Source: Pseudomonas cremoris (GTDB taxonomy: Bacteria > Pseudomonadota > Gammaproteobacteria > Pseudomonadales > Pseudomonadaceae). Taken from it: DNA of 64,000 nt. The notes under the pieces were generated by a model. It was not told where the DNA came from and did not search any database. It saw only the letters and a list, made by a program, of their open reading frames with translations. Shown one piece after another: positions 33,291 to 42,116 of this stretch (position 1 is its first letter; the number at the start of each line of letters is the position of its first letter). Where the stretch lies: contig NZ_JAAXCY010000001.1 in assembly GCF_014230465.1 (NCBI RefSeq), forward strand, positions 1 through 64,000, written 5' to 3'. A program made the position numbers and the translations under genes.

Positions 33291-36044
33291 ATGAATAAAC
33301 GCAAGATGATTGGTGCCCAGTCGGCTTTTGCCCTCCTGGCGCTGGCCGTATCCCATGCACACGCGGCGACCAGCCCGGCCCTGGATGAAGGCATGGTGAG
33401 CCGCGCAGAAAAGGCGGCGGACAAGACCCTGGCGAAGATGACCCAGGAAGAGAAGCTCGCCTATATCGGCGGTATCGGTGGTTGGGACGTGAAGCCGCTG
33501 AGCCAGTACGGCATCCCGCAGATTCACGGCGCCGACGGCGGTGTGGGCGTGCGTTACACCAGTGAAGGCAACGACCAAGGCGTGGTGTACCCGTCCGGCC
33601 CGAACGTGGCGGCCAGCTGGAACCCGCGCCGCGCCATCGACGTCGGCCGTGCGCTGGGCTACGACACTGCCAGCGGCGGCTACCAGTTCGTCACCGGCCC
33701 CGGCGTGAACCTGTATCGCATGCCGTACAGCGGACGGGCGTTCGAATACCTGTCCGGTGAAGACCCGTTCCTCGGCGCGAGCCTGGGGCCGGCGTTGATC
33801 AACGGCATTCAATCGCGCGGGGTGTGGGCCAACGCCAAGCATTACGCGGCCAATGACCAGGAAAGCAACCGCTTCCACCTCGACGAAACCATCAGTGAAC
33901 GCGTGCTGCGCGAGATGACCCTGCCGCCGTTCGAGTCCGCCTCGAAGAACAGCAAGGTGGCGATGATGATGTGTGCGTTCCAGAAGGTGAACGGCGAATT
34001 CGCCTGCGAGAACTCGCACCTGATCCACGAAATCCTGAAAACCGAATGGGGCTACGCGGGCTTCGTGCAGAGCGACTACAACGCGGTGGTCAACGGTTTG
34101 CCCGCCGCCCAGGCCGGCACCGACCTGGACATGATGGGCTACCAGATGAACAGCACGGTGCTCAAGCCGTACCTGGACAGTGGCGAGCTGAGCGGCGCGA
34201 CCCTGGATGACAAGGTGCGGCGCATCCTCAAGCAGATCTACCTGTTCAAGTTCGACAGCAAGGCACCGCTGACCAACCACAACATGAACAGCGCCACCAG
34301 CAACCGCGTGGCACTGAATGCCGCCCGTGAAGGCATCGTGCTGCTGAAAAACCAGGACAACCTGCTGCCACTGGATGCCAAGAAAGCCAAGCGCATCGCC
34401 GTGGTCGGCAACCTGGCCAAGTACGCGCCACCCACCGGGTTCGGCAGCGCCAACGTGATGGCGGCCAACTACATCAGCGAACTGAGTGGTCTGCAGCAAC
34501 TGGCGCCAGGGGCCAAGGTCGAGTTTATCGACGGCCTGTCCCTGGACCCGAGCGCCTCGGTATGGACCCACACCGACAGCGCCGGCAACAGTGCCAAGGG
34601 CTTGAAGACCGAGTTCTTCAGCAACACCAACTGGTCCGGTGACGCCGCTGCCAGCCGTACCGACAGCCACGTCGACCTGGACTGGTCCACTGACAGCCTG
34701 CCGGTCAACGGCGACACTGCGGCCACTTCGATTCGCTACAGCGGCCAGGTCACCCCGACGGTCAGCGGCGAGCAGGTGTTCAAGATCCGCGCCGACGGGG
34801 CCGTGCGCCTGTACGTCGACGGCAAGAAAATCCTCGACAACGGTGACGGTAAGCCACTGCCGAACAACAGCATCCCGCCGACCATACCGGTGTTCGCCAA
34901 GGTCAACCTGCAGGCCGGCAAGGCGGTGGACATCAAGCTTGAATACTCGCGCCGCAACGGCTACCTCTCGACCATGGGCGGCCTGGTAGGCGTGCAGATG
35001 AGCTGGGCCTCGCTGGTGGCGCCCAAGGATCTGGCGCAGTACGACGCGGTGCTGGTGGCCGCCGGTAATAGCAACGAATACGAAGGCGAAGGCTTCGATC
35101 ACAGCTTCGATTTGCCGGAGTTCCAGAGCCAACTGATCCAGAGCATCGCCAAGGTCAACCCACACACTGTGGTCACCTTGCACGGCGGCACCGGCTTGAA
35201 GATGAGCGATTGGATCGACCAGGTACCGGCGGCGCTGCATGCGTTCTACCCTGGGCAGAACGGTGGGCAGGCGCTGGCGGAGATCTTGCTGGGCAAGGTC
35301 AACCCGTCGGCCAAGCTGCCGATCAGCATCGAGCGCAACATCGAAGACAACCCGATCTATGCGACTTTCCCCAAATTCGACAACCAGGAAACTCTGGACA
35401 CGATGAGCTATAAGGACGATCTGTTCCTGGGCTATCGCGGGTATGAGAAGAAGGGCATCAAGCCGCTGTATCCATTCGGTTATGGTTTGTCGTACACCAC
35501 CTTCGGTTACAGCAACATCAGCGTAACCCCTGGAGTCGCGGTGGCGGGTGCGCCGATCAAGGTGTCGTTTGACCTGACCAATACCGGCAAGGTGGCGGGT
35601 GCGGAAGTGGCTGAGCTGTATGTGGGCCAGAATCATCCGAAAGTCGAGCGTGCGCTTAAGGAACTCAAGGGCTACAAGAAGGTGTTCTTGAAGCCGGGTG
35701 AGAGCAAGCGTGTGACCATCGAACTTAACGACCGCTCGTTGGCTTACTACGATGTGAAGAGCAAGCAGTGGGTGGTGGATGCTGACAGCTTCAATCTGTC
35801 GGTGGGGGCTTCGTCTCAGGATATTCGTCTGAATGCCAAGCTGGTTAACCCGTTCCGTCAGGAGCTGTCGACTACCACCAGTAATCCGCTGCCACGCTCG
35901 GCGTTGAATTCGACGTTGCGGGAGTTGCCGCAGGTGAAGACGGGTGGGGTGTTGCATCAGAACGAAGGTGATAGCGGCACCAGCGCGGGTGATGGGTATG
36001 ACATGAGTGATGACAGTGCTCAGGGGAGTGCTGCCGGGAACTAA
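33291..36044 (+). CDS. Secreted glycoside hydrolase family 3 (beta-glucosidase-like) with PA14 insert
   Basis: Exported enzyme of 917 aa that should release sugars from beta-linked glycosides. Signal peptide residues 1-26 end in SHAHA. The N-terminal GH3 barrel contains GPGVNLYRMPYSGRAFEYLS, KHYAANDQESNR and the catalytic nucleophile segment GFVQSDY with Asp262. The C-terminal sandwich begins NAAREGIVLLKNQDNLLPLD. A PA14 carbohydrate-binding-like domain (about 435-575, TEFFSNTNWSG to RADGAVRLYVDGKKI) is inserted in it. An FnIII-like domain follows at about 745-850. The tail is acidic and disordered. It has a good ribosome site and is monocistronic. Proximity to the gsp operon makes it a plausible secretion substrate. 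Confidence 0.93.
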   Translation: MNKRKMIGAQSAFALLALAVSHAHAATSPALDEGMVSRAEKAADKTLAKMTQEEKLAYIGGIGGWDVKPLSQYGIPQIHGADGGVGVRYTSEGNDQGVVYPSGPNVAASWNPRRAIDVGRALGYDTASGGYQFVTGPGVNLYRMPYSGRAFEYLSGEDPFLGASLGPALINGIQSRGVWANAKHYAANDQESNRFHLDETISERVLREMTLPPFESASKNSKVAMMMCAFQKVNGEFACENSHLIHEILKTEWGYAGFVQSDYNAVVNGLPAAQAGTDLDMMGYQMNSTVLKPYLDSGELSGATLDDKVRRILKQIYLFKFDSKAPLTNHNMNSATSNRVALNAAREGIVLLKNQDNLLPLDAKKAKRIAVVGNLAKYAPPTGFGSANVMAANYISELSGLQQLAPGAKVEFIDGLSLDPSASVWTHTDSAGNSAKGLKTEFFSNTNWSGDAAASRTDSHVDLDWSTDSLPVNGDTAATSIRYSGQVTPTVSGEQVFKIRADGAVRLYVDGKKILDNGDGKPLPNNSIPPTIPVFAKVNLQAGKAVDIKLEYSRRNGYLSTMGGLVGVQMSWASLVAPKDLAQYDAVLVAAGNSNEYEGEGFDHSFDLPEFQSQLIQSIAKVNPHTVVTLHGGTGLKMSDWIDQVPAALHAFYPGQNGGQALAEILLGKVNPSAKLPISIERNIEDNPIYATFPKFDNQETLDTMSYKDDLFLGYRGYEKKGIKPLYPFGYGLSYTTFGYSNISVTPGVAVAGAPIKVSFDLTNTGKVAGAEVAELYVGQNHPKVERALKELKGYKKVFLKPGESKRVTIELNDRSLAYYDVKSKQWVVDADSFNLSVGASSQDIRLNAKLVNPFRQELSTTTSNPLPRSALNSTLRELPQVKTGGVLHQNEGDSGTSAGDGYDMSDDSAQGSAAGN

Positions 36045-36090
36045 GCGGTAGGCGGGATGTTTTTGGGTGGGGTTTGCTCACGAGGGCGGT

Positions 36091-36708
36091 GTGTATATCC
36101 GTTATTTAGGTAACGCCTGCTTATGGTTCCGCCCTTACGGCGGCTCACTTTGGAAAAGCCGGAATGCCGGCCCAGCCCAAAGTAAGCAAAGGGCTCTTGC
36201 CCCACCACTCGGTGCCTCGCCTAGGCTCGGCATGCCCTCAACTCCGGCCAGCGTGGTTTAACGGGGCGCCTAGGATCAAGATCAAGATCAAAAACAGAGC
36301 CAGAGCAGACCACTGTCTACCTGACAAATAGAGATCCAAATGTGGGAGCGGGCTTGCTCGCGAATGCAGTGTGTCAGTCAACAAATTCATTGCTGATCCA
36401 CCGCATTCGCGAGCAAGCCCGCTCCCACATTTTTGACCGTGTCCGGCTTCCTTACCCTGTGAAATCTGCTTTTCTGTGAGAGCTCCGTACCACTGACAAT
36501 CTCGGTCGGCTCTAAGGCCGCCGCGATCTTGCTTTTGATCTAGGAGCGCCCCGTCAAACACGCTGGCCGGAGTGAGGGCACACCGAGCCTAGGCGAGGCA
36601 CCGAGTGGTGGGGCGAAGCGCTTTTGGTTACTTTTGGCGCTCTTCCAAAAGTGACCCGCTGTAAGAGCGGAACCCTAAGTAGCCGTTACCGCAGCAACGG
36701 ATATGTAC
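36091..36708. repeat. Composite palindromic intergenic repeat, 618 bp (copy D)
   Basis: It is bounded by GTGTATATCCGTT and AACGGATATGTAC. The left arm (36091-36300) and right arm (36500-36708) are inverted copies: GGTTCCGCCCTTACGGCGGC, CACTCGGTGCCTCGCCTAGG and GCCAGCGTGGTTTAACGGGG on the left have mirrors on the right. A REPIN occupies the centre. It lies exactly between the convergent 3' ends of the GH3 gene (plus) and the TetR gene (minus), so it can act as a two-way terminator. It encodes no convincing protein. Confidence 0.82.
36341..36429. repeat. REPIN nested in copy D
   Basis: TGTGGGAGCGGGCTTGCTCG and its mirror CGAGCAAGCCCGCTCCCACA surround a central part very like that of the REPIN in copy C, including GTCAGTCAACAAATTCATT. 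Confidence 0.9.
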
Positions 36709-36730
36709 CCCCACCGACACTCAGTAGGCA

Positions 36731-37345
36731 TCAAGCCCTGATCGCCGCCTCAACCCGAGCAATATACGTATCAAACCGCCCCACCAAATCCACCTGCTCA
36801 GGAAACCGCAACCACTGAACCTGCAACCCATCCATCATCGCCAGAATCTCCTCCACCAACCCCGCAAGATCCACATCCCCCCGCACCTCCCCCATCGCCA
36901 CGAGTTCAGCAAACTGCCCCTGCATACGCTGATGAATCGCCGAATACCGCGCCTGAAACCATCCCCACGCCGGGTGCGTATCCAACAAACTCTCGGCATT
37001 CAAAATGGTAAACGCCCGCACCACCCCCGGCGCCGTGGCGTTCGAGCGGTTGATCGCCCGCAGGCTGCCAAGCAAGCCATTCAGAGACTTTTCCGCCCGC
37101 ACTTCATCGGCAATCCGTTGATTGACCTCATCCCGACGCTGCAACACCCCCATCAACAACGAGATCTTGCTCGGAAAGTGATGCAGCAAACCCGCCACGG
37201 ATATGCCGACAATCGCCGCCACCTGGGCCATGGAGGCGCCGCCGTAGCCTTCCAGGGAAAATACCTGCAGGGCCGCGTCGAGCAGTTCTTCGCGACGCCT
37301 TTCGCCCTTGGGTGCGCGACGCGTCTTGGGGGTGGGTTCGGTCAT
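36731..37345 (-). CDS. TetR-family transcriptional regulator
   Basis: DNA-binding protein of 204 aa. After a basic N terminus (TPKTRRAPKGERRREELLDA) the helix-turn-helix reads GASMAQVAAIVGISVAGLLHHFPSK, typical of TetR. The C-terminal ligand domain (MMDGLQVQWLRFPEQVDL) is of the generic type. It overlaps the upstream LacI gene by ATGA, so both regulators come from one transcript. The effector is unknown; it may sense a product of the divergent TonB/LLM operon. Confidence 0.92.
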   Translation of the reverse strand: MTEPTPKTRRAPKGERRREELLDAALQVFSLEGYGGASMAQVAAIVGISVAGLLHHFPSKISLLMGVLQRRDEVNQRIADEVRAEKSLNGLLGSLRAINRSNATAPGVVRAFTILNAESLLDTHPAWGWFQARYSAIHQRMQGQFAELVAMGEVRGDVDLAGLVEEILAMMDGLQVQWLRFPEQVDLVGRFDTYIARVEAAIRA

Positions 37346-38394
37346 GGAGAAATCCTTGAGCTTTCCCGTTCGATCAGGCGGCAGTCCAACAGGTTCAACC
37401 GTTGGACTTCATCCTCAACCGGCAGCACGCCGAGGCTTTCCAGCACACGGGTCGCCGCCAGCACGCCGATCTCCAGGGCCGGTGGCTTGATGGTGCTTAG
37501 GCTCGGCAGCAACATTTCAGCGAAGGGGTAATCGCCAAAGCCCAGCACCGCGCAGTCCTGGGGAATCTTCAAGCCGGCACGCTGCCCGGCCAGCAGGCCG
37601 CCGGCGGCCAGGTTGTCGTTGGCGAAGAAGATCGCGTCGGGCGGTGTGGCGTGGCTCATCAGCGCCTCCATTGCCTGCTTGCCAGCTTCGAACGGCGCAC
37701 GGTCGGCGTCCGGGGCGAAAGCCCAGGGTTGCACACCCAACTCGGTCAGCGTGGCAGCAAACCCCTCCCCGCGCTCCATCGCGCTGAAGTCGCCGGCCGC
37801 GCTGTTCTGCACGAAGGCAATGCGCCGATAGCCCTGGCCATGCAGGTAGCGCGCGGCGGTGACGCCCACTTCGTAGTGGGAGAAACCGATCTGCAACGGC
37901 TCGCGTTCAGGCACGTAGTCCCAGGTTTCCACCACCGGGATATCGGCGTCGGCGATCATTTTTTCGGTGCCCGCGCTGTGAAAGCGGCTGGTCAGCACCA
38001 GCGCTGCCGGCGACCAGCCGAGGAACGCGCGCACTGCGCTTTCCTCCTGCTCGGCACTGAAGTAACTCGATGCCAACAACAGCTGATAGCCATGGCGACT
38101 GAGGGTGTCGCTGAAGCCCTGGATGGTATTGGCAAAAATCGGCCCGGAGATGTTCGGGATCACCATCGCCACGATGCGTCCACGCGCCGAGGCCAGCCCA
38201 CCCGCCACCAAGTTGGGCACGTAACCCAACTCGGCCACTACCTCGGCGATGCGTTCGCGACGCTCGGGCGAAACCTGCTCCGGCTGGTTGAAGTAACGCG
38301 AAACGGTAATCGCCGAGACCCCGGCCTGACGCGCCACGGTGTTGAGGGTCACGCGCCCGGCGCCACGACGTTTGCGCGGTTTGTCTTCGCTCAC
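37342..38394 (-). CDS. LacI/GntR-type transcriptional repressor
   Basis: Repressor of 350 aa. The N-terminal helix-turn-helix RVTLNTVARQAGVSAITVSR is followed by a hinge helix VPNLVAGGLASARG and a periplasmic-binding-protein-like core (AMVIPNISGPIFANTIQGF, FFANDNLAAGGLLAGQRAG). The recognition helix resembles GntR-like LacI members, which bind palindromes of the TGTTANCGNTAACA kind. Such a perfect palindrome lies 87 bp upstream of its own start, between it and the divergent TonB receptor. The family usually senses sugars or sugar acids, which is unexpected next to a monooxygenase/SsuA-like operon. Confidence 0.93.
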   Translation of the reverse strand: MSEDKPRKRRGAGRVTLNTVARQAGVSAITVSRYFNQPEQVSPERRERIAEVVAELGYVPNLVAGGLASARGRIVAMVIPNISGPIFANTIQGFSDTLSRHGYQLLLASSYFSAEQEESAVRAFLGWSPAALVLTSRFHSAGTEKMIADADIPVVETWDYVPEREPLQIGFSHYEVGVTAARYLHGQGYRRIAFVQNSAAGDFSAMERGEGFAATLTELGVQPWAFAPDADRAPFEAGKQAMEALMSHATPPDAIFFANDNLAAGGLLAGQRAGLKIPQDCAVLGFGDYPFAEMLLPSLSTIKPPALEIGVLAATRVLESLGVLPVEDEVQRLNLLDCRLIERESSRISP

Positions 38395-38480
38395 GGGGAA
38401 ATCCTGTTAACAACAAAAAGGAATATAGGACTAATTTTTCAGTATTTGACGTTCTAAACCAGACCTACCAATAATGCCGA

Positions 38481-38494
38481 TGTTAGCGCTAACA
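38481..38494. promoter_or_regulatory. LacI-family operator, perfect palindrome
   Basis: TGTTAGCGCTAACA is a perfect 14-bp palindrome with the central CG step of LacI-family sites. It lies between the divergent starts of the LacI gene (38394) and the TonB receptor gene (38602). It can therefore control the regulator pair and the uptake operon together. Confidence 0.8.
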
Positions 38495-38601
38495 AAGCGC
38501 TTTGTCTGCTACTCGCTCAAGCGAATGCCAGAGACGAATTCACAGGCGTCGCCGTCGCAGAACGGTAACGGTTCAGGGCATTTTTTTCGAGCGGGCATAC
38601 C

Positions 38602-40782
38602 ATGTACAACGTCCAACGCACTACGTTATTGATCCTGGCCGGGTTGACGGCCCTGCCCACCTTTGCGGCTGACGAGCAGGAGCCGACGCTCAAATCCGTG
38701 ACCGTCACCGCCACCCGCCGCGAAGAGTCGCTGCAAAAAGTCCCGGTGGCGGTCTCGGTGCTTGATGGCGAACAGCTGGAGCGCGACAACCGCAACGGCG
38801 TGGCCAGCATCGCCCAGCAGGTGCCCTCGCTGAACTTCCGCACCGGCGCGTCCAACAAGGACACCTCGTTGTTCGTGCGTGGCGTGGGCACCATCTCCAC
38901 CTCCCCCGGCGTGGAGCCAACGGTGGCCACGGTGATCGACGGCGTGGTCTACGCCCGTCCCGGCCAGGCCACCCTCGACCTGCTCGACCTGGAGCGCATC
39001 GAAGTGCTGCGCGGCCCCCAGGGCACGCTGTTCGGCAAAAACGCTTCGGCCGGTGTGTTGAACATCACCAGCAAGGCGCCCACCGCCGAGACCCACGGTT
39101 ATATCGACCAGTCCTACTACAGCGGCAATGAAAGCCGCACCCGCTTCGGCATCGGCGGCAGCCTGGTGCCGGATGTGTTGAAGGGTTCAGTCAGCACCTT
39201 GTTCGGCAGCTACGACGGTAACGTCGACAACCAGCACAACGGCCAGGAGGTCAACGGCTACAACCACAAGGGCATTCGCGGCAAGTTGGAGTTCACCCCC
39301 AACGACGACGTGAAGCTGACCCTGATCGCCGACTACATGCAATCCCACGACGACGCGCCCAATGGCGTGGTGAGTAAGTCCCTGACGCCTGCGTTCGCCA
39401 ACGCGCTGAGCCCGGTGCGCGCCTCCAGCGACAACCGCGACATCAACACCGACACCCGCAGCCATGTGGAAGACACCAACAAGGGCCTGTCGGCGCAGTT
39501 GGACTGGAACCTCGGCGACTACACCCTCACGTCGATCACCGCCTGGCGCGGTTGGGACAACACCCAGTACCAGGACGGCGACCGCCTGGGCACCGTGACC
39601 GCTGCCTTCCCCGGAACCGCCGACAAGGGTCAGTTGGAGTTCAACCAGTACTCCCAGGAACTGCGCTTGGCCTCGCCCAAAGGTGAGTTTCTGGAGTACG
39701 TCGGCGGCCTGTTCTACATGCACGGCAAGGATGAGGAAACCTACCAGCGCACGCTCACCACCACCACGCGCACCGACCGTGGCATCGCCGACTACAGCAC
39801 CACCAACGACAGCTACGCGGTGTTCGGCGAAACCACGCTGAACTTCACCTCGCGCTTTCGCGGCATCGCCGGCTTGCGCTACACCCGTGACGACCTGAAA
39901 TACGATCACCGCCGTGCCTCGACTTCAGCCACCACGGTCAGCGGGATTCAACCGGCCACGTCCAGCTCGGGTTCGGTGGATGAAGACGGTTGGTCTGGCC
40001 GCCTGGGCGTGCAGTACGACATCACGGACAACGTCACCAGCTACCTGACCTATTCGCGTGGCTACAAGGGCCCGGCGTACAACGTATTCTTCAACATGCA
40101 GCCGCGTGATACCGACGCGCTCAAGCCAGAAACCTCCAACACCTGGGAAGCCGGGATCAAGGCCACGGCCTGGAACAACCGCCTGACCACTAACCTGGCG
40201 GTATTCCACAGCGACTACGACAACTACCAGGCCAACTTCTTCGATACCGTGGCCGGCCAAGTGGTAACGCGCTTGATCAACGCCGGCAGCGTCAGCACCG
40301 AAGGCGTCGAGCTGGACTATGCCTTGCAGGCCACCCAGCAACTGAAGTTCTCCGGGGCGCTGGCCTACACCCGTGCGCGCATCGACGAGTTCGCCTGCCC
40401 AGCAGGTGCAGCCGCCACCTGCAACGTGAACGGCAAGCCCCTGCCCTTCAGCCCGGACTGGAAAAGCTACGTACGTGCCGACTACACCATCCCGCTGGAT
40501 AACGGCCTGGACATTGAACTGGGCACCGATTACAGCTGGCAAAGCGAAGTGCAGTACGACATCAGCCAGAACGTCGACACCCAGCAAGGCGCCTACGGCA
40601 TCTGGAACGCCAGCGCGGCCCTGGCCGACTACAGCAACGGCTGGCGCGTCGCCTTGCTGGCCAAAAACCTCGCCGACAAGTCTTACTCGCCGCTGCTGGC
40701 CAGCGGTGGCAACTACATCTACCGCGCCGTACCCCGTGACGATGAACGTTACTTCGGCGTGCAACTGCGCAAGGACTTCTAA
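38602..40782 (+). CDS. TonB-dependent outer-membrane receptor, FecA/sphingomonad-type
   Basis: Outer-membrane receptor of 726 aa. The signal peptide ends near PTFA (about residue 22), with a TonB box region LKSVTVTATRREESLQKVP. The plug carries LFVRGVGTISTSPGVEPTVA and VIDGVVYARPGQATLDLLDL, then ERIEVLRGPQGTLFGKNASA. This is the layout of the large OMR family found in sphingomonad-like catabolic clusters, different from the 6.6, 19.0 and 60.6 kb receptors. The barrel ends in FGVQLRKDF. It is the first gene of a three-gene operon, with the LLM gene 2 bp later. Confidence 0.92.
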   Translation: MYNVQRTTLLILAGLTALPTFAADEQEPTLKSVTVTATRREESLQKVPVAVSVLDGEQLERDNRNGVASIAQQVPSLNFRTGASNKDTSLFVRGVGTISTSPGVEPTVATVIDGVVYARPGQATLDLLDLERIEVLRGPQGTLFGKNASAGVLNITSKAPTAETHGYIDQSYYSGNESRTRFGIGGSLVPDVLKGSVSTLFGSYDGNVDNQHNGQEVNGYNHKGIRGKLEFTPNDDVKLTLIADYMQSHDDAPNGVVSKSLTPAFANALSPVRASSDNRDINTDTRSHVEDTNKGLSAQLDWNLGDYTLTSITAWRGWDNTQYQDGDRLGTVTAAFPGTADKGQLEFNQYSQELRLASPKGEFLEYVGGLFYMHGKDEETYQRTLTTTTRTDRGIADYSTTNDSYAVFGETTLNFTSRFRGIAGLRYTRDDLKYDHRRASTSATTVSGIQPATSSSGSVDEDGWSGRLGVQYDITDNVTSYLTYSRGYKGPAYNVFFNMQPRDTDALKPETSNTWEAGIKATAWNNRLTTNLAVFHSDYDNYQANFFDTVAGQVVTRLINAGSVSTEGVELDYALQATQQLKFSGALAYTRARIDEFACPAGAAATCNVNGKPLPFSPDWKSYVRADYTIPLDNGLDIELGTDYSWQSEVQYDISQNVDTQQGAYGIWNASAALADYSNGWRVALLAKNLADKSYSPLLASGGNYIYRAVPRDDERYFGVQLRKDF

Positions 40783-40784
40783 GC

Positions 40785-42116
40785 ATGAGCCGTCAAATGA
40801 AACTCGGCGCCTTTCTCATGGCCACCGGTCACCATGTCGCCGCCTGGCGCCACCCGGACGTGCCGGCGAACGCCGGGCTGGATTTCGCCCAGTACAAACA
40901 CCTGGCACGCGTGGCCGAAGGGGCGAAGTTCGATGCGCTGTTCGTGGCTGACAGCATTGCCGCGGCCACTGGTGAGATTGCCAGCCATATGGCGCGTTCG
41001 GATCATTTCGAGCCGCTGACCTTGCTCTCGGCGTTGAGTGCAGTGACGGATAACATCGGCCTGATCGCCACGGCGACCACCACCTACAACGAGCCTTACC
41101 ACGTGGCGCGTAAATTCGCCTCGCTGGATCACCTCTCCGGCGGGCGAGCGGGCTGGAACCTGGTGACCTCGGACGCCGCCGCCGAAGCGCAAAATTTTGG
41201 CCGCGATGAACACCTTGGTCATGGCGAACGCTACAGCCGCGCTCGGGAGTTTCATCAGGTGGTGACCGGGCTCTGGGACAGCTGGGAAGACGATGCCTTT
41301 GTGCGCGACAAGGCCAGCGGCACCTACTACGATTCGGCCAAAGTGCATGTGCTGGATCACGTCGGCGAACATTTTCGTGTCAAAGGCCCACTCAACGTGG
41401 CGCGTTCGCCCCAGGGCCAGCCGGTGATCGTGCAGGCCGGTTCTTCGCAAGCTGGCCGTGAGTTGGCAGCGCAAACCGCCGAAGTGGTGTTTACCGCACA
41501 GACCTCGCTGGAAAATGCCCAAGCGTTTTATGCCGACCTCAAGCGCCGTCTCTTGCAGTACGGACGTGACGCGGACTCGCTGAAAATCATGCCCGGCGTG
41601 TTTGTGGTGGTCGGGCAGACCGAAGCAGAGGCACAGGCAAAATTCGAGGCGTTCCAGGATCTGGTCGAACCAGCAGTCGGCGTTGCATTGCTGGGCCGTA
41701 TGCTGGGTAATTTCGACCTGTCCGCCTATCCGCTGGACGGGCCGTTGCCGGAGCTGCCCTTGACCGACAGCGGGCAGCGCAGCCGTCAGCAGTTACTCAG
41801 TGACCTGGCCAACCGCGAGAACCTGACCTTGGCACAACTGGGCCGGCGCATCGCCGGCGGGCGCGGGCATTACAGCCTGATCGGCACACCTGCGCAGATC
41901 GCCGATGAGCTGCAACGCTGGTTCGAAAACGGCGCGGCCGATGGTTTCAATATCCTGGTACCGCACCTGCCCGGTGGGCTGGAAGATTTCGCCCAATGGG
42001 TGGTGCCCGAGCTGCAACGGCGCGGCCTGTTCCGTACCGAATACACTGGCTCTACCTTGCGTGAAAACCTCGGTTTGGCACGCCCCGAAAACCGCTTTAA
42101 AAAGGACGACGCATGA
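40785..42116 (+). CDS. LLM-class FMN-dependent monooxygenase (NtaA/SnaA/DszA family), copy 3
   Basis: Cytoplasmic flavin monooxygenase of 443 aa. It has MKLGAFLMATGHHVAAWRHP at the N terminus, GLIATATTTYNEPYHVARKF at about 92-111, DHLSGGRAGWNLVTS at 115-129, GQPVIVQAGSSQAGRELAAQ, and the ending LQRRGLFRTEYTGSTLRENL. It is closest in style to copy 1. It starts 2 bp after the receptor gene and overlaps the SsuA-like gene by ATGA, so the three are translated as one unit. A reductase partner is not encoded here. Confidence 0.93.
   Translation: MSRQMKLGAFLMATGHHVAAWRHPDVPANAGLDFAQYKHLARVAEGAKFDALFVADSIAAATGEIASHMARSDHFEPLTLLSALSAVTDNIGLIATATTTYNEPYHVARKFASLDHLSGGRAGWNLVTSDAAAEAQNFGRDEHLGHGERYSRAREFHQVVTGLWDSWEDDAFVRDKASGTYYDSAKVHVLDHVGEHFRVKGPLNVARSPQGQPVIVQAGSSQAGRELAAQTAEVVFTAQTSLENAQAFYADLKRRLLQYGRDADSLKIMPGVFVVVGQTEAEAQAKFEAFQDLVEPAVGVALLGRMLGNFDLSAYPLDGPLPELPLTDSGQRSRQQLLSDLANRENLTLAQLGRRIAGGRGHYSLIGTPAQIADELQRWFENGAADGFNILVPHLPGGLEDFAQWVVPELQRRGLFRTEYTGSTLRENLGLARPENRFKKDDA

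Noticed and set aside
33216..35957. 913-codon minus-strand frame opposite the GH3 gene
   Set aside because: Antisense shadow without motifs; GH3 has signal peptide, catalytic Asp, PA14 and FnIII-like domains.
36067..36561. Small frames within copy D
   Set aside because: Same reason as copy C; repeat-derived.
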